Part shown: piece by piece, positions 47,240-56,073 of the stretch
Layout: each line of letters begins with the position of its first letter
Numbering within the stretch: the stretch's first letter is position 1
NCBI RefSeq assembly: GCF_019823065.1
Contig: NZ_CP081966.1
Span: forward strand, 124,001 to 188,000
Source: Pseudomonas mosselii
GTDB lineage: Bacteria > Pseudomonadota > Gammaproteobacteria > Pseudomonadales > Pseudomonadaceae
DNA length: 64,000 nucleotides
Direction: 5' to 3'
The notes under the pieces: model-generated
What the model saw: only the letters and a program-made list of their open reading frames with translations
Told to the model about the DNA's origin: nothing
Database searches by the model: none
Position numbers and translations under genes: made by a program

Positions 47240-47835
47240 GCCTGGCTGACGGTCCAGTCGATTACCTGGCGCGCCAGCTGGTCGCTGGCCGCGCCGAAGC
47301 CGGCGACCACCGCCGGGACCTGCTGTTCGCCCAGCACCTGGCGCACCTCGAAGCGTTTACTCGCGAGGATGCGCTGGCTGCGGCCCTGCACCAGCCGCGC
47401 GTCGTAGCGGATCACCACCTCCACCGCCCCGCCTGGGTGGTATTCGCTCTGGAAGGCCTGTAGCTCGCCGCCCAGCTCGTAGTCAGCCTGCAGGTTGCTG
47501 TCATCGGCGCTCAGGCGCTGCACCCGGCCATCGCGCTGGAAACCGTCGAGCAGGCGGTTGCGCACCAGCATCGGCGTCGGGTCGCTCCAGCGTGCGCCCT
47601 TGTAACTGCTGATCACATCGCCCTGGGGGATCACCGCGATACGCGGTCCGCCCAGGGCTTCGCTGGTCAGCGGCTTGTTCAGGCGCAGCGACCAGTCCAG
47701 CGGTGCGGCGGCGCGGGCCGACTGGTTCACCGGCAGGCGGTAGATATCCACAGGCTCGCTCTGCGGCAGGATCGAACAGGCCGAAACCAGGCTCAGCGTG
47801 GCGGCGGCGAAGGCCAGGCGCAGCGATGGGATCAT
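47221..47835 (-). CDS. ABC-transport auxiliary lipoprotein (PqiC type) of an MCE system
   Basis: A 204-residue lipoprotein; lipobox VSAC with Cys20. The body fits the ABC-type transport auxiliary/PqiC family: VDIYRLP, PRIAVIPQGDVISSYKGARWSDPTP, and YELGGELQAF. It is the last gene of the minus-strand operon with MlaE/F/D-type genes; ATGA overlaps the MlaD-type gene. It probably sits in the outer membrane and binds the MCE ring for lipid transport. Confidence 0.9.
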   Translation of the reverse strand: MIPSLRLAFAAATLSLVSACSILPQSEPVDIYRLPVNQSARAAAPLDWSLRLNKPLTSEALGGPRIAVIPQGDVISSYKGARWSDPTPMLVRNRLLDGFQRDGRVQRLSADDSNLQADYELGGELQAFQSEYHPGGAVEVVIRYDARLVQGRSQRILASKRFEVRQVLGEQQVPAVVAGFGAASDQLARQVIDWTVSQAQAKNQ

Positions 47836-48770
47836 GGCTGGAACTCCTTGTTGTTGTCGCGGCCCAGCAGGTAGCCGCTGGGGTCGGCTTCCAGGCGCCG
47901 GGAGATGCCCTTGAGCGAGTTGAGGGTCTCACGCAGTTCGCGGATCGCTGGGGCGATCTGGTTCAGGCCCTGGGCACCGTCGTCCAGAGACTGGCGGTTG
48001 TCCTGCAACAGGCTGTTGATGGTGGCGGTGCTTTCGGCCAGCGACTGCATGGCCTGTTCGGCACTGCCGATGGCCTGCTTGCCCTGGGTGCCGAGCAGGC
48101 CGTTGGCGTTGCGCATCAGCGCCTGGGTCTCGGCCAGGGTGGCGTTGGCCTGCTTGCCGACCTGGGCCAGTTGCTCGATGGCATCGGCGATGCCGCCCTT
48201 CTGGCTGGCGAAGGCGCCAGTGGTCTGCTCCAGGTTGGCCAGGGTGTTGCTCAGGCGCTCGATATTGCTTTCGGAGAACATCAGGTTGGCGTTGTGTAGC
48301 AGCAGGTTGATGTTGGTCACCAGGTCGCTGCTATCGTTGAGCAGGCGTGAGATCGGCGACGGCGAGGCGACGATCACCGGCAGTTTGCCGCCCTTGCCCT
48401 TGAGTTCTGGGCTCTGCGGGGTACCGCCGCTGAGCTGGATGAAGGAGTTGCCAGTCACCCCGGCCAGGGTCAGCTTGGCCTGGGTGTCCTCCTTGACCGG
48501 CGTGTCGCCGCTCAGGCGCACGCGGGCCAGCACCCGGCGCGGATCGTTCGGGTCCAGGCGCAGGCTGCTGACGTCACCGACCTTGATGCCGTTGTACTGC
48601 ACCGGGCTGCCGCGGGACAGGCCTGAGACCGCCTCGTTGAATACCACTTCGTAGTCCTTGAAGGCGTCGTCGACGCTGGACTTGGTCAGCCACAGGCCGA
48701 ACAGCATGGCGCCGGCCACCACCAGCACGGTGACCAGGCCGATCAGGACATGATGAGCTCGGGTTTCCAT
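47832..48770 (-). CDS. MlaD/MCE-domain protein
   Basis: A 312-residue protein: one N-terminal helix (~8-28), an MCE domain (~35-120, GLSRGSPVQYNGIKVGDVSSLRLD) and a long helical tail (~150-312) rich in Ala, Gln and Asn. It is longer than MlaD of E. coli; the tail probably forms a tube or coiled coil across the periplasm. Placed between the ATPase and lipoprotein genes. Role: phospholipid or other lipid transport between membranes. Confidence 0.93.
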   Translation of the reverse strand: METRAHHVLIGLVTVLVVAGAMLFGLWLTKSSVDDAFKDYEVVFNEAVSGLSRGSPVQYNGIKVGDVSSLRLDPNDPRRVLARVRLSGDTPVKEDTQAKLTLAGVTGNSFIQLSGGTPQSPELKGKGGKLPVIVASPSPISRLLNDSSDLVTNINLLLHNANLMFSESNIERLSNTLANLEQTTGAFASQKGGIADAIEQLAQVGKQANATLAETQALMRNANGLLGTQGKQAIGSAEQAMQSLAESTATINSLLQDNRQSLDDGAQGLNQIAPAIRELRETLNSLKGISRRLEADPSGYLLGRDNNKEFQP

Positions 48771-48773
48771 CGT

Positions 48774-49559
48774 TCAGCGCTCCTGGCGGGCGCGCAGGGC
48801 GGCGTCTTCGGCCGCCCGACCACGCGGGCCGTGAAAGTATTCATGAATCCAGGGGTCTTCAGTCTGCTCGACCTCGGCCAGGGGCCCTGCCACGAGCACC
48901 TTCTTCTGCGACAGCACCGCCACCCGGTCGGTGATGGTGTAGAGGGTGTCCAGGTCGTGGGTGATGAGGAACACCGACAGCCCCAGGGCGTCGCGCAGGG
49001 TCAGGATCAACTGGTCGAAGGCGGCGGCGCCGATCGGGTCGAGGCCGGCGGTGGGCTCGTCGAGGAACAGGATGTCCGGGTCCAGGGCCAGGGCGCGGGC
49101 CAGGGCGGCGCGCTTGATCATGCCGCCGGACAGCGACGCGGGGTACTTGTCGGCGGCGCTGATCGGCAGCCCGGCCAGGGCCAGCTTGACTCCTGCCAGG
49201 TGCTCGGCGTCGGCCCGCGACAGCCCGGCATGCTCGATCAGCGGCAGGGCGACGTTCTCGGTCACGGTCAGCGACGAGAACAGCGCGCCCTTCTGGAACA
49301 GCACGCCGAAGCGGCGTTCGACCAGCGAGCGCTGGATTTCGTCGAGGCTGGCCAGGTCCTGGCCGAACACCTTGACCGTGCCTTCGTTGGGCCGGCGCAG
49401 GCCGACGATGCTGCGCAACAGCACCGACTTACCGCTGCCCGAGCCGCCGACCACGGCGAGGATCTCGCCGCGGTACAGGTCCAGGTCGAGGTTCTCGTGC
49501 ACGCTCTGGCTGCCAAAGCGGTTGCACAGACCCCGGGCTTCGATCACGGCTTCAGTCAC
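48774..49559 (-). CDS. MlaF-type ATP-binding protein
   Basis: ATPase of 261 residues. Walker A GGSGSGKSV, signature LSGGMIKR, Walker B ILFLDEPTAGLDP. GTG start at 49559 overlaps the permease stop (GTGA). An extension of about 25 residues follows the core (HEYFHGPRGRAAED). Drives the MCE lipid transporter with the STAS-MlaE permease. Confidence 0.95.
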   Translation of the reverse strand: MTEAVIEARGLCNRFGSQSVHENLDLDLYRGEILAVVGGSGSGKSVLLRSIVGLRRPNEGTVKVFGQDLASLDEIQRSLVERRFGVLFQKGALFSSLTVTENVALPLIEHAGLSRADAEHLAGVKLALAGLPISAADKYPASLSGGMIKRAALARALALDPDILFLDEPTAGLDPIGAAAFDQLILTLRDALGLSVFLITHDLDTLYTITDRVAVLSQKKVLVAGPLAEVEQTEDPWIHEYFHGPRGRAAEDAALRARQER

Positions 49560-50680
49560 CAGCCCATCTCCATGAAGAACAGCGCGGCCACCGCGTCCAG
49601 CACGATCACCACGAAGATCGATTGCACCACGGCAGAGGTGGTGTGGGCGCCCACTGATTCGGCGCTGCCGCTGACCTTGAAGCCTTCCAGGCAACCGATG
49701 GCGGCGATCAGGAAGGCGAAGAACGGTGCCTTGGCCAGGCCCACCAGGAAATGCTGCACGCCAATGTCGCTCTGCAGCAGCGAGAGGAACATGGCCGGCG
49801 AGATATCCAGGGTCAGTGCGCAGACCACCGCGCCGCCGATCATGCCGCAGAGCATCGCGACAAAGGTCAACAGCGGCAGCGCGATCAGCAGCGCCAGCAC
49901 CCGGGGTACCACCAGCAGTTCGATGGGGTTCAGGCCCAGGGTACGGATGGCGTCGATCTCTTCGTTGGCCTTCATCGAGCCGATCTGCGCGGTGAACGCG
50001 CTGGCGGTGCGACCGGCCATGAGGATGGCGGTCAGCAGCACGGCGAATTCACGCAGGAAGGAGAAGGCCACCAGATCGACGGTGAAGATGGTCGCGCCGA
50101 AGTCGGCCAGCACCGTGGCGCCGAGGAAGGCCACCACCGCGCCCACCAGGAAGGTCAGCAAGGCGACGATGGGCGCGGCGTCCAGGCCGGTTTGCTCGAG
50201 GTGCGCGACCACCGGCGTGACGCGCCAGCGGTGCGGCTGGAACAAGCGCAGGAACAGGGTCTGCAGGATCAGGCCGACGAAGCCCAGCACCTGGTTGGTG
50301 TCCTGCCACAGCTGGTCGACGGCGCGGCCGATGCGCGCCAGCAGCAGGAGCAGCACCGGTTGCTCCGGCTCCTTGACCGGGATGCAGTAGTCCTGCACCG
50401 AGCAGTAGACGTTCTTCAGCAGCGCGCGGCTGGCATCGGGGAGTTCGTCAGTGCAGCGCGACAGGCGTTCGGAACCCAGCAGCTCGGCCAGCAGCGAGGC
50501 GCCGGCGGTGTCCAGGCGGCCCAGCTGGCTGAGGTCGACCTGGGTGTCATCGCCGTACTGGCTGCCCAGGCGCTCGCATTCGCGCTTGAGGCTGGCGTAG
50601 TGGGCCAGGGTCCAGTCGCCGACGATGCGCAGGCGCGAGGGCTGCTCGGTGGTGTCCAGGGTGGCGCTGGGGACGGTCAT
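49556..50680 (-). CDS. MlaE-type permease with N-terminal STAS domain
   Basis: A 374-residue permease. Residues ~5-100 form a STAS domain (VQ..LDTAGASLLAELLG); then five membrane helices of MlaE with the motif EIDAIRTLGLNPIELLVVPR and SAESVGAHTTSAVVQS. The STAS domain on the permease replaces the separate MlaB subunit of E. coli. ATG 50680 has GGAG 5 bases upstream; an ATG at 50689 is weaker. First gene of the four-gene operon. Confidence 0.94.
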   Translation of the reverse strand: MTVPSATLDTTEQPSRLRIVGDWTLAHYASLKRECERLGSQYGDDTQVDLSQLGRLDTAGASLLAELLGSERLSRCTDELPDASRALLKNVYCSVQDYCIPVKEPEQPVLLLLLARIGRAVDQLWQDTNQVLGFVGLILQTLFLRLFQPHRWRVTPVVAHLEQTGLDAAPIVALLTFLVGAVVAFLGATVLADFGATIFTVDLVAFSFLREFAVLLTAILMAGRTASAFTAQIGSMKANEEIDAIRTLGLNPIELLVVPRVLALLIALPLLTFVAMLCGMIGGAVVCALTLDISPAMFLSLLQSDIGVQHFLVGLAKAPFFAFLIAAIGCLEGFKVSGSAESVGAHTTSAVVQSIFVVIVLDAVAALFFMEMGW

Positions 50681-50772
50681 AGGCTCCATGCGTCTGACTG
50701 AGGGCATAGAGGCTGATCATAGCGCATGTTGAATGTGTGCTGACTGGAGGGCTGCACAGCAGCCCCAGCCCT

Positions 50773-51795
50773 TCACTGCGCAGGCGCGCCGTCGACCACC
50801 TTGAAGCGCAACACCCCGATCACCTGCCCGTCCTCGGTCAGCACCCTCACCTGCCACTTGCCCACCGGATTGGGCGGGAAGTTCTGCTTGTGGGTCCAGG
50901 CCCGGTAGCCTTCCTTGCGCCCGCCGTGGATATCCAGGGCGATACGGTCCACTTCCTTACCGTCCAGCTGCCACACATGGTAGATGCGCTCGTTCAGGCC
51001 ACGGGGCGCGTTGATGGCGGTATAGGCGTAAAGTCCGCCGCTGCGGATGCGGCTGGCGGCCACTTCGTCCAGCGAGGCGCCCGGCTGGCGGTTGAGCACT
51101 TCGGTGCTGATCGCCACGTCGGTCATCCACAGCGTGGCCGGCGGTACCCAGGAGCGCAGCAGCCAGCCGCCGCCACCGACCGCCAGGGTCACCAGCACCA
51201 GGGCCACGCCGCGGCGCCAGTTGTTGATCGGGAAGCTGCTGGCCAGGCTCGGGAACGACAGCACCATGGCGGCGATCAACGCCAGCTTGAAGCTCTGCGC
51301 GGTGGTCAGGTGGAGGATGATCGGCAGCGCCGTGAGCATCGCGGCGAACAGCGTCAGGGTGTGCAGTGCGAGGAACAGCCAGCGGCGTGGCGCCAGCCAC
51401 TTGTGGTACAGCGGGTCGACGATCGAGATCAGCCCGGCGGCGCCGAGCAGGCCGGTGAAGATCAGCTGGCCGCTGTTCCAGGTGGTGGTGATGAAGAAGA
51501 ACGGCAGGACGAAGAACAGGCTTTCCTGGTGGATCATCTGCGTCGCGAAGCGCAGCAGGGGCTGCGGGATTTCGCGCTTGAAGGTGCGGGCGAACAGCTC
51601 GGTGAGGGTGTTCTCGAGCATCAGCCAGATCCAGCTGACCAGCATGACGATGGCGATCCAGCTGGCCAGGCCGGCCTGGCGGTCGACCAAGATGAAACTG
51701 CCGATCCCCGAGAGGAAACCGTAGAGCGCGATGATGCCGGGGTAGCGTTTGAGCAGTTCGATGATGCGCAGGATGAAGCCGGGGATCGGGGGCAT
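50773..51795 (-). CDS. DUF5924 membrane protein with C-terminal DUF2914 domain
   Basis: A 340-residue protein with about eight membrane helices (~15-230) and a periplasmic C-terminal part (~240-340) that fits DUF2914: AINAPRGLNERIYHVWQLDGK, GGRKEGYRAWTHKQNFP, GKWQVRVLTEDGQVIGVLRF. Start ATG 51795, with upstream in-frame codons shared with the adjacent gene end being unlikely. Downstream of the M16 peptidase gene on the same strand (gap 74). Function unknown. Confidence 0.88.
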   Translation of the reverse strand: MPPIPGFILRIIELLKRYPGIIALYGFLSGIGSFILVDRQAGLASWIAIVMLVSWIWLMLENTLTELFARTFKREIPQPLLRFATQMIHQESLFFVLPFFFITTTWNSGQLIFTGLLGAAGLISIVDPLYHKWLAPRRWLFLALHTLTLFAAMLTALPIILHLTTAQSFKLALIAAMVLSFPSLASSFPINNWRRGVALVLVTLAVGGGGWLLRSWVPPATLWMTDVAISTEVLNRQPGASLDEVAASRIRSGGLYAYTAINAPRGLNERIYHVWQLDGKEVDRIALDIHGGRKEGYRAWTHKQNFPPNPVGKWQVRVLTEDGQVIGVLRFKVVDGAPAQ

Positions 51796-51869
51796 GGGTT
51801 TAAAACAGGAAGAGGCGTGTTCGAGGCGTCCGGGACGTGGACGCTGTTGGCTGACAGGATACCGCCGAA

Positions 51870-53276
51870 TCACGGCTCCCGTGTAGCACCACTGGGGCGC
51901 TTGGCCAGCACGCGGCGCCGACGGATCAGCCCCGCAGCCAGGATCAGCCCCAGCAGCAGCGCCACCAGACCATACAGTTCGTCATACCCCAGCAACGGCT
52001 TCTCGATGCGCAGGTACCCCGGTTCCTTGAGCAGTTCGCGCAGCGCCGCGTCGGCTTGCTTGAGGCTGACCTGGCGCAGTTGCCGCACCGGATCGGTGAA
52101 ACGCCCGTCCTCGTAGGCGTTGAGCGCCCCCCAGTAGTAGTCGGCGAGCGCCGCGTTGCCCTGGGTGGTCCAGCTTTCCCGGGCAATCGCCGCTTGCTTG
52201 ATCCGGGCGAAGGTGTCCGGGTCCAGACCGTGCTTGCGTAGGTGGTCGAACAGCTCCCCGAGCACCTTCAGCGCCGCGTCGAGGTCCTGGCGCTCAAGGT
52301 CGGCATTGAGGCTGAGCATCCCACTGTCGCCGAAGCTTTCGCGTTGCACCGACGGGCCATAGGACAGGCCGTGACGCAGGCGCAGCTGGTCGTACAGCGC
52401 CCAGTCCAGGTAACGCGAAAGCAGCTCGAGGGTCTGGTCATGGCCCTCTTCCAGCGTCGGCTCGATGAACAGCCAGTGCAGCTTGACGTTGTCGCCCAGC
52501 CAGCCGCGGGTCAGGTCGCGGCGCTGCTCGGCCTGCTGGCTGATGCTCTCCAGGTTGCGGCGTTCCCCGGGTTCGGTGGCCGGCAGCTCGCCGAAGGTGC
52601 GCTCCAGATAGGCCGGCAGCAGGCGGTCGAGGCCGCCGACGACGATCAGCGACATGTTGTTGGCCACGTACCAGTGCTCACGCAGTTGCCGCACCTGCTC
52701 CAGGGTCATATCGTCGAGGCTGGAGCGCTCGGGGCACTTCAGGCCCAGCTCGGTGGCCAGCTGGTCGCTGGCCGGGTGGCCGATGTCCTGGCGGTCGAGC
52801 CAGCGCTGCAGGCGGCCGTAGTGCCCGCCGTCCTCGCGTTCGATGATCTTCTTCGCCGTGGCCAGCGCTTTTTCGTCGATGCGGGTGTCACGAATGATCG
52901 CCAGCAGCAGGTCGAGCACCTTGCGCTGGTTGCGCGCCGGGGCCTCGATGACGAAGGTGGTGTCGGCGCTGCTGGTGAAGGCGTTCCATTCCCCGCCCAG
53001 GGCCTGCATGCGCTCTTCCAGGCCGCCCTCGCCCGTCTCGTCGATCCCGCTGAACAGCAGGTGCTCGAGCAGGTGCGGCAGTTCGCGCTGGTCGCAATCG
53101 AAGTCGTCCAGGCCCACGCCAACCACCAGGCGGATCGACACATGGTCGCGCTCGTAGCCAGACTTGAGGATCACTTGCAGGCCGTTGGGCAGCAGGTAGC
53201 CCTCGACCCGCGAGCGGTCGAGGGCGAGCGTGGGCAGGCTGAGGATCAGCAGGCAGGCGAACAACAGGCAACGCAT
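51870..53276 (-). CDS. M16 (pitrilysin-family) zinc peptidase, membrane-anchored
   Basis: A 468-residue peptidase with a signal peptide (~1-18). The inverted zinc motif HLLEH (His68, Glu71, His72) is complete, with a third ligand Glu near 146-148 (KKIIERED). A C-terminal hydrophobic helix (~437-455, LVALLLGLILAAGLIRRRR) anchors it. It therefore acts at the periplasmic face of the inner membrane. Lies between the Na/Pi cotransporter and DUF5924 genes on the same strand. Substrate unknown. Confidence 0.93.
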   Translation of the reverse strand: MRCLLFACLLILSLPTLALDRSRVEGYLLPNGLQVILKSGYERDHVSIRLVVGVGLDDFDCDQRELPHLLEHLLFSGIDETGEGGLEERMQALGGEWNAFTSSADTTFVIEAPARNQRKVLDLLLAIIRDTRIDEKALATAKKIIEREDGGHYGRLQRWLDRQDIGHPASDQLATELGLKCPERSSLDDMTLEQVRQLREHWYVANNMSLIVVGGLDRLLPAYLERTFGELPATEPGERRNLESISQQAEQRRDLTRGWLGDNVKLHWLFIEPTLEEGHDQTLELLSRYLDWALYDQLRLRHGLSYGPSVQRESFGDSGMLSLNADLERQDLDAALKVLGELFDHLRKHGLDPDTFARIKQAAIARESWTTQGNAALADYYWGALNAYEDGRFTDPVRQLRQVSLKQADAALRELLKEPGYLRIEKPLLGYDELYGLVALLLGLILAAGLIRRRRVLAKRPSGATREP

Positions 53277-53307
53277 AGGCGAGCTTCGGTCTCCGGGGTG
53301 TCTGGGC

Positions 53308-54966
53308 TCAGGGCTGGCGGGCTTCGTCCGGCACGCTGTCGAGCATCAGCCCGCCGGTATCGGTGCCGCCCAGTACCACATAGGCACTGCTGCAGAACAA
53401 AGAGTTCAAACGCTTCATGTCGGCAATGAGCTCCAAGTGTAGCGAACTGGTCTCGATGCTCTGCACCACTTTACGTTGCAGGCGGCTGACATGGGCATGG
53501 GCCAGACGCCGTTCCTGGGCGCGGAAGCGGCGTTTCTCGCGCAGCAACTGGTGCGCGCTCTGCGGGTCGGCGCTGAGGAATACCGAGAGGCCCAGGCGCA
53601 GGTTTGCCAGCAGCTGCTCCTGCAGTCCGGTCAGTTCCTCGAGGCCGACCTGGGAGAACTCCCGACGCTGCGAAGTCTTCTGCTGCTGGACCTTGCGCAG
53701 CATGCGCTCGATCAAGTCGCTGGCCAGCTTGAGGTTGATCGCCAGCTCGATGATCTCCGCCCAGCGCCGGTTGTCCTGCTCGCCAAGATCCTCGCGGGGC
53801 ATCTGTGCCAGGTACAGCTTGATGGCGTTGTACAGGGCCTCGGCGTCCTCGCCCAGGGCACGCACCTGTTGTGGCATGGCGGTCTGGGTGCCGCGTAGGG
53901 CGCCGAGCATGGCGTCAAGCAGGCTGTCGACGATATCGCCCAGGCGCAGGGTTTCGCGCACGGCGTTGGCCAGGGCCAGGCTGGGCGTGTTCAGTGCGGT
54001 CGGGTCGAGGTGGCGTGGCTGGTGGTGGCCGTTGCCGTTGTCGCGCTCGGGCAGCAGGTAGTTGCACACCCGGCCCATGGGGTTGACCGTCGGCAGCATC
54101 AGCAGGCAGCGCAGGGTGTTGTAGAGCAGGTGGAAGCCGATCACCAGCTCCTGCGGGCTGAAGCTCAGGCTGTCCATCCATTCCACCAGCGGGTGCAGTA
54201 TCGGGATGATCAGCAGCAGGCCGATGATCTTGTACAGCAGGCTGCCCAGCGCCACCCGGCGCCCGGCGCTGTTCTGCAGGCTGGTGGTGAGGAAGGCGAG
54301 CAGGCCGCTGCCGATGTTGGCGCCGATCACCAGGCCGATGGCCACCGGCAGGCTGATTACCTCGGCGCCGGCCAGGGTGGCGGTGAGCAGCACGGCGGCC
54401 AGGCTGGAGTAGGAAATCATGGCGAACAACGCGCCAATCAGGGCGTCGAGCAGGATGTCTCCGGTCAGCGAGGCGAACAGTACCTTGACCCCCTGGGCAT
54501 GGGTGATCGGCGCGGCGGCGTGGACGATCAGCTGCAGCGCCAGGATGATCAGGCCCAGGCCGATGCCCACCCGGCCCAGCTGGCCGGCGCGGGTCTGCTT
54601 GCGCGAGAGGAAGAAGATCACCCCGAGGAAGATCAGCAGTGGCGACAGCCAGGACAGGTCGAAGGTCAGCACCCGCGCCATCAGCGCGGTGCCCACGTCA
54701 GCGCCGAGCATGATCGCCAGGGCCGGAGTCATGGCCATCAGGCCCTGGCCGACGAACGAGGTGACCAGCATGGCGGTGGCGTTGCTGCTCTGCACCATGG
54801 CGGTTACCAGGATCCCGGCGATGAACGCCAGCGGACGTTTGTTCATGTTCTGGCCGAGCACCCGGCGCAGGTTCGAGCCATAGACCCGCAGGATACCGGT
54901 CCGCACGATATGGGTGCCCCACACCAGCAATGCCACGGCGGAGAGCAGGTTGAGCAGAGTCAGCAT
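53308..54966 (-). CDS. Na/Pi cotransporter family protein with PhoU-like tail
   Basis: A 552-residue protein. The first half has the two inverted Na/Pi repeats with QSSNATAMLV (~60) and ISYSSLAAVLL (~190); the C-terminal third (~340-540) is helical and PhoU-like (LGDIVDSLLDAMLGALRG). Typical of YjbB-type phosphate exporters/transporters; direction of transport is not shown by the sequence. First gene before the M16 peptidase (31-base gap). Confidence 0.93.
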   Translation of the reverse strand: MLTLLNLLSAVALLVWGTHIVRTGILRVYGSNLRRVLGQNMNKRPLAFIAGILVTAMVQSSNATAMLVTSFVGQGLMAMTPALAIMLGADVGTALMARVLTFDLSWLSPLLIFLGVIFFLSRKQTRAGQLGRVGIGLGLIILALQLIVHAAAPITHAQGVKVLFASLTGDILLDALIGALFAMISYSSLAAVLLTATLAGAEVISLPVAIGLVIGANIGSGLLAFLTTSLQNSAGRRVALGSLLYKIIGLLLIIPILHPLVEWMDSLSFSPQELVIGFHLLYNTLRCLLMLPTVNPMGRVCNYLLPERDNGNGHHQPRHLDPTALNTPSLALANAVRETLRLGDIVDSLLDAMLGALRGTQTAMPQQVRALGEDAEALYNAIKLYLAQMPREDLGEQDNRRWAEIIELAINLKLASDLIERMLRKVQQQKTSQRREFSQVGLEELTGLQEQLLANLRLGLSVFLSADPQSAHQLLREKRRFRAQERRLAHAHVSRLQRKVVQSIETSSLHLELIADMKRLNSLFCSSAYVVLGGTDTGGLMLDSVPDEARQP

Positions 54967-55132
54967 GGTCGGGCCCCCTTTTTTCTTCTATGCCCCTGTG
55001 CGGGGCCAATGGGTACAACGGTGAGCCTGGCCCGGGGGTGGGCTGGTTTTTTCAGTGCTCACTGAAGCTTTAGTTGTTTTGCGCGATGGGTGCCAGCTTG
55101 GCATGACTGAAATCTATTTGAAACACGGGTGC

Positions 55133-55175
55133 CTGTAGGAGCGGCCTTGTGTCGCGATAGGGGGCGCTCCTACAG
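55133..55175. repeat. Short REP-type hairpin
   Basis: Arms CTGTAGGAGCG (55133-55143) and CGCTCCTACAG (55165-55175), exact, with 21 bases between that share GGCCTTGTGTCGCGA with the larger pairs at 8493 and 38012. A lone copy in the gap between the Na/Pi and TerC genes. Confidence 0.75.
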
Positions 55176-55188
55176 GGACGTGGATGCG

Positions 55189-55212
55189 AAAAGGGCCCCG
55201 AAGGGCCCTTTT
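55189..55212 (-). terminator. Rho-independent terminator of the TerC gene
   Basis: AAAAGGGCCC-CGAA-GGGCCCTTTT is symmetric and works on both strands; it lies 18 bases past the TerC stop (minus strand). Confidence 0.85.
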
Positions 55213-55229
55213 GTACTGCGCTCCTGATC

Positions 55230-56000
55230 TTACTGACCGGGAATGTCCTTGCGCAGTTTCACCGGATCGTGCTCCTTGCCCTTCTTGCGCGCCAGCGCCG
55301 TGCGCATGCGGATGTTGATCGCTTCAACCGCCAGCGAGAAGGCCATGGCGAAGTAGACATAGCCCTTCGGTACGTGCACGTCGAAAGATTCGGCGATCAG
55401 CACGGTACCAACGACGATCAGGAACGAAAGCGCAAGCATCTTCAGCGACGGGTGCTTGTCGATGAAGTCGCTGATGGTGCCGGCGCAGAGCATCATCACC
55501 AGCACCGCGACGATGATCGCGGCGATCATCACCGGTACGTGGGAGACCATGCCCACCGCAGTGATCACCGAGTCCAGGGAGAACACGATGTCGATGATGG
55601 CGATCTGGATGATGGTGTAGAAGAACTTGCCGCCCGCCCCTTTCGGCGCGTCCGCGCTCTCGTCCTCGCCTTCCAGGCCGTGGTAGATCTCCTGGGAGCT
55701 CTTCCACAGCAGGAACAGGCCGCCGAAGAACAGGATCAGGTCGCGCCCGGAGATGCCCTGGCCGAGCACATGGAACAGGTCGTCGGTCAGGCGCATGACC
55801 CAGGTGATCGACAGCAGCAGCATGATCCGCGTGACCATGGCCAGGGCCAGGCCGAAGATCCGCGTGCGCGGCTGCATGTGCTTGGGCATGCGGCTGACCA
55901 GGATCGAGATCATGATGATGTTGTCGATCCCGAGCACAATCTCAAGCGCGGTGAGGGTGAAAAAGGCAACCCAGATTTCCGGGCTGGTCAGCCATTCCAT
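55230..56000 (-). CDS. TerC-family integral membrane protein
   Basis: A 256-residue membrane protein with about seven helices. TerC hallmarks: ALEIVLGIDNIIMISIL (acidic Asp-Asn pair), and IIDIVFSLDSVITAVGM. Members move or sense metal ions such as manganese, or confer tellurite resistance. Start ATG 56000 with GAAGGAA upstream. Monocistronic, with terminators on both sides. Confidence 0.93.
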   Translation of the reverse strand: MEWLTSPEIWVAFFTLTALEIVLGIDNIIMISILVSRMPKHMQPRTRIFGLALAMVTRIMLLLSITWVMRLTDDLFHVLGQGISGRDLILFFGGLFLLWKSSQEIYHGLEGEDESADAPKGAGGKFFYTIIQIAIIDIVFSLDSVITAVGMVSHVPVMIAAIIVAVLVMMLCAGTISDFIDKHPSLKMLALSFLIVVGTVLIAESFDVHVPKGYVYFAMAFSLAVEAINIRMRTALARKKGKEHDPVKLRKDIPGQ

Positions 56001-56023
56001 GTGTATTCCTTCGAGCGTTAAAG

Positions 56024-56053
56024 GCAAAGCGCCCAAGAGGCCGGGCGCTTTGC
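56024..56053 (-). terminator. Terminator-like hairpin after citN
   Basis: GCAAAGCGCCC (56024-56034) and GGGCGCTTTGC (56043-56053), exact 11-base arms with an 8-base loop, on the minus strand past the CitMHS gene stop, followed by a short T-run. Confidence 0.75.
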
Positions 56054-56073
56054 AGTTGGATGATGCGCTTGTA

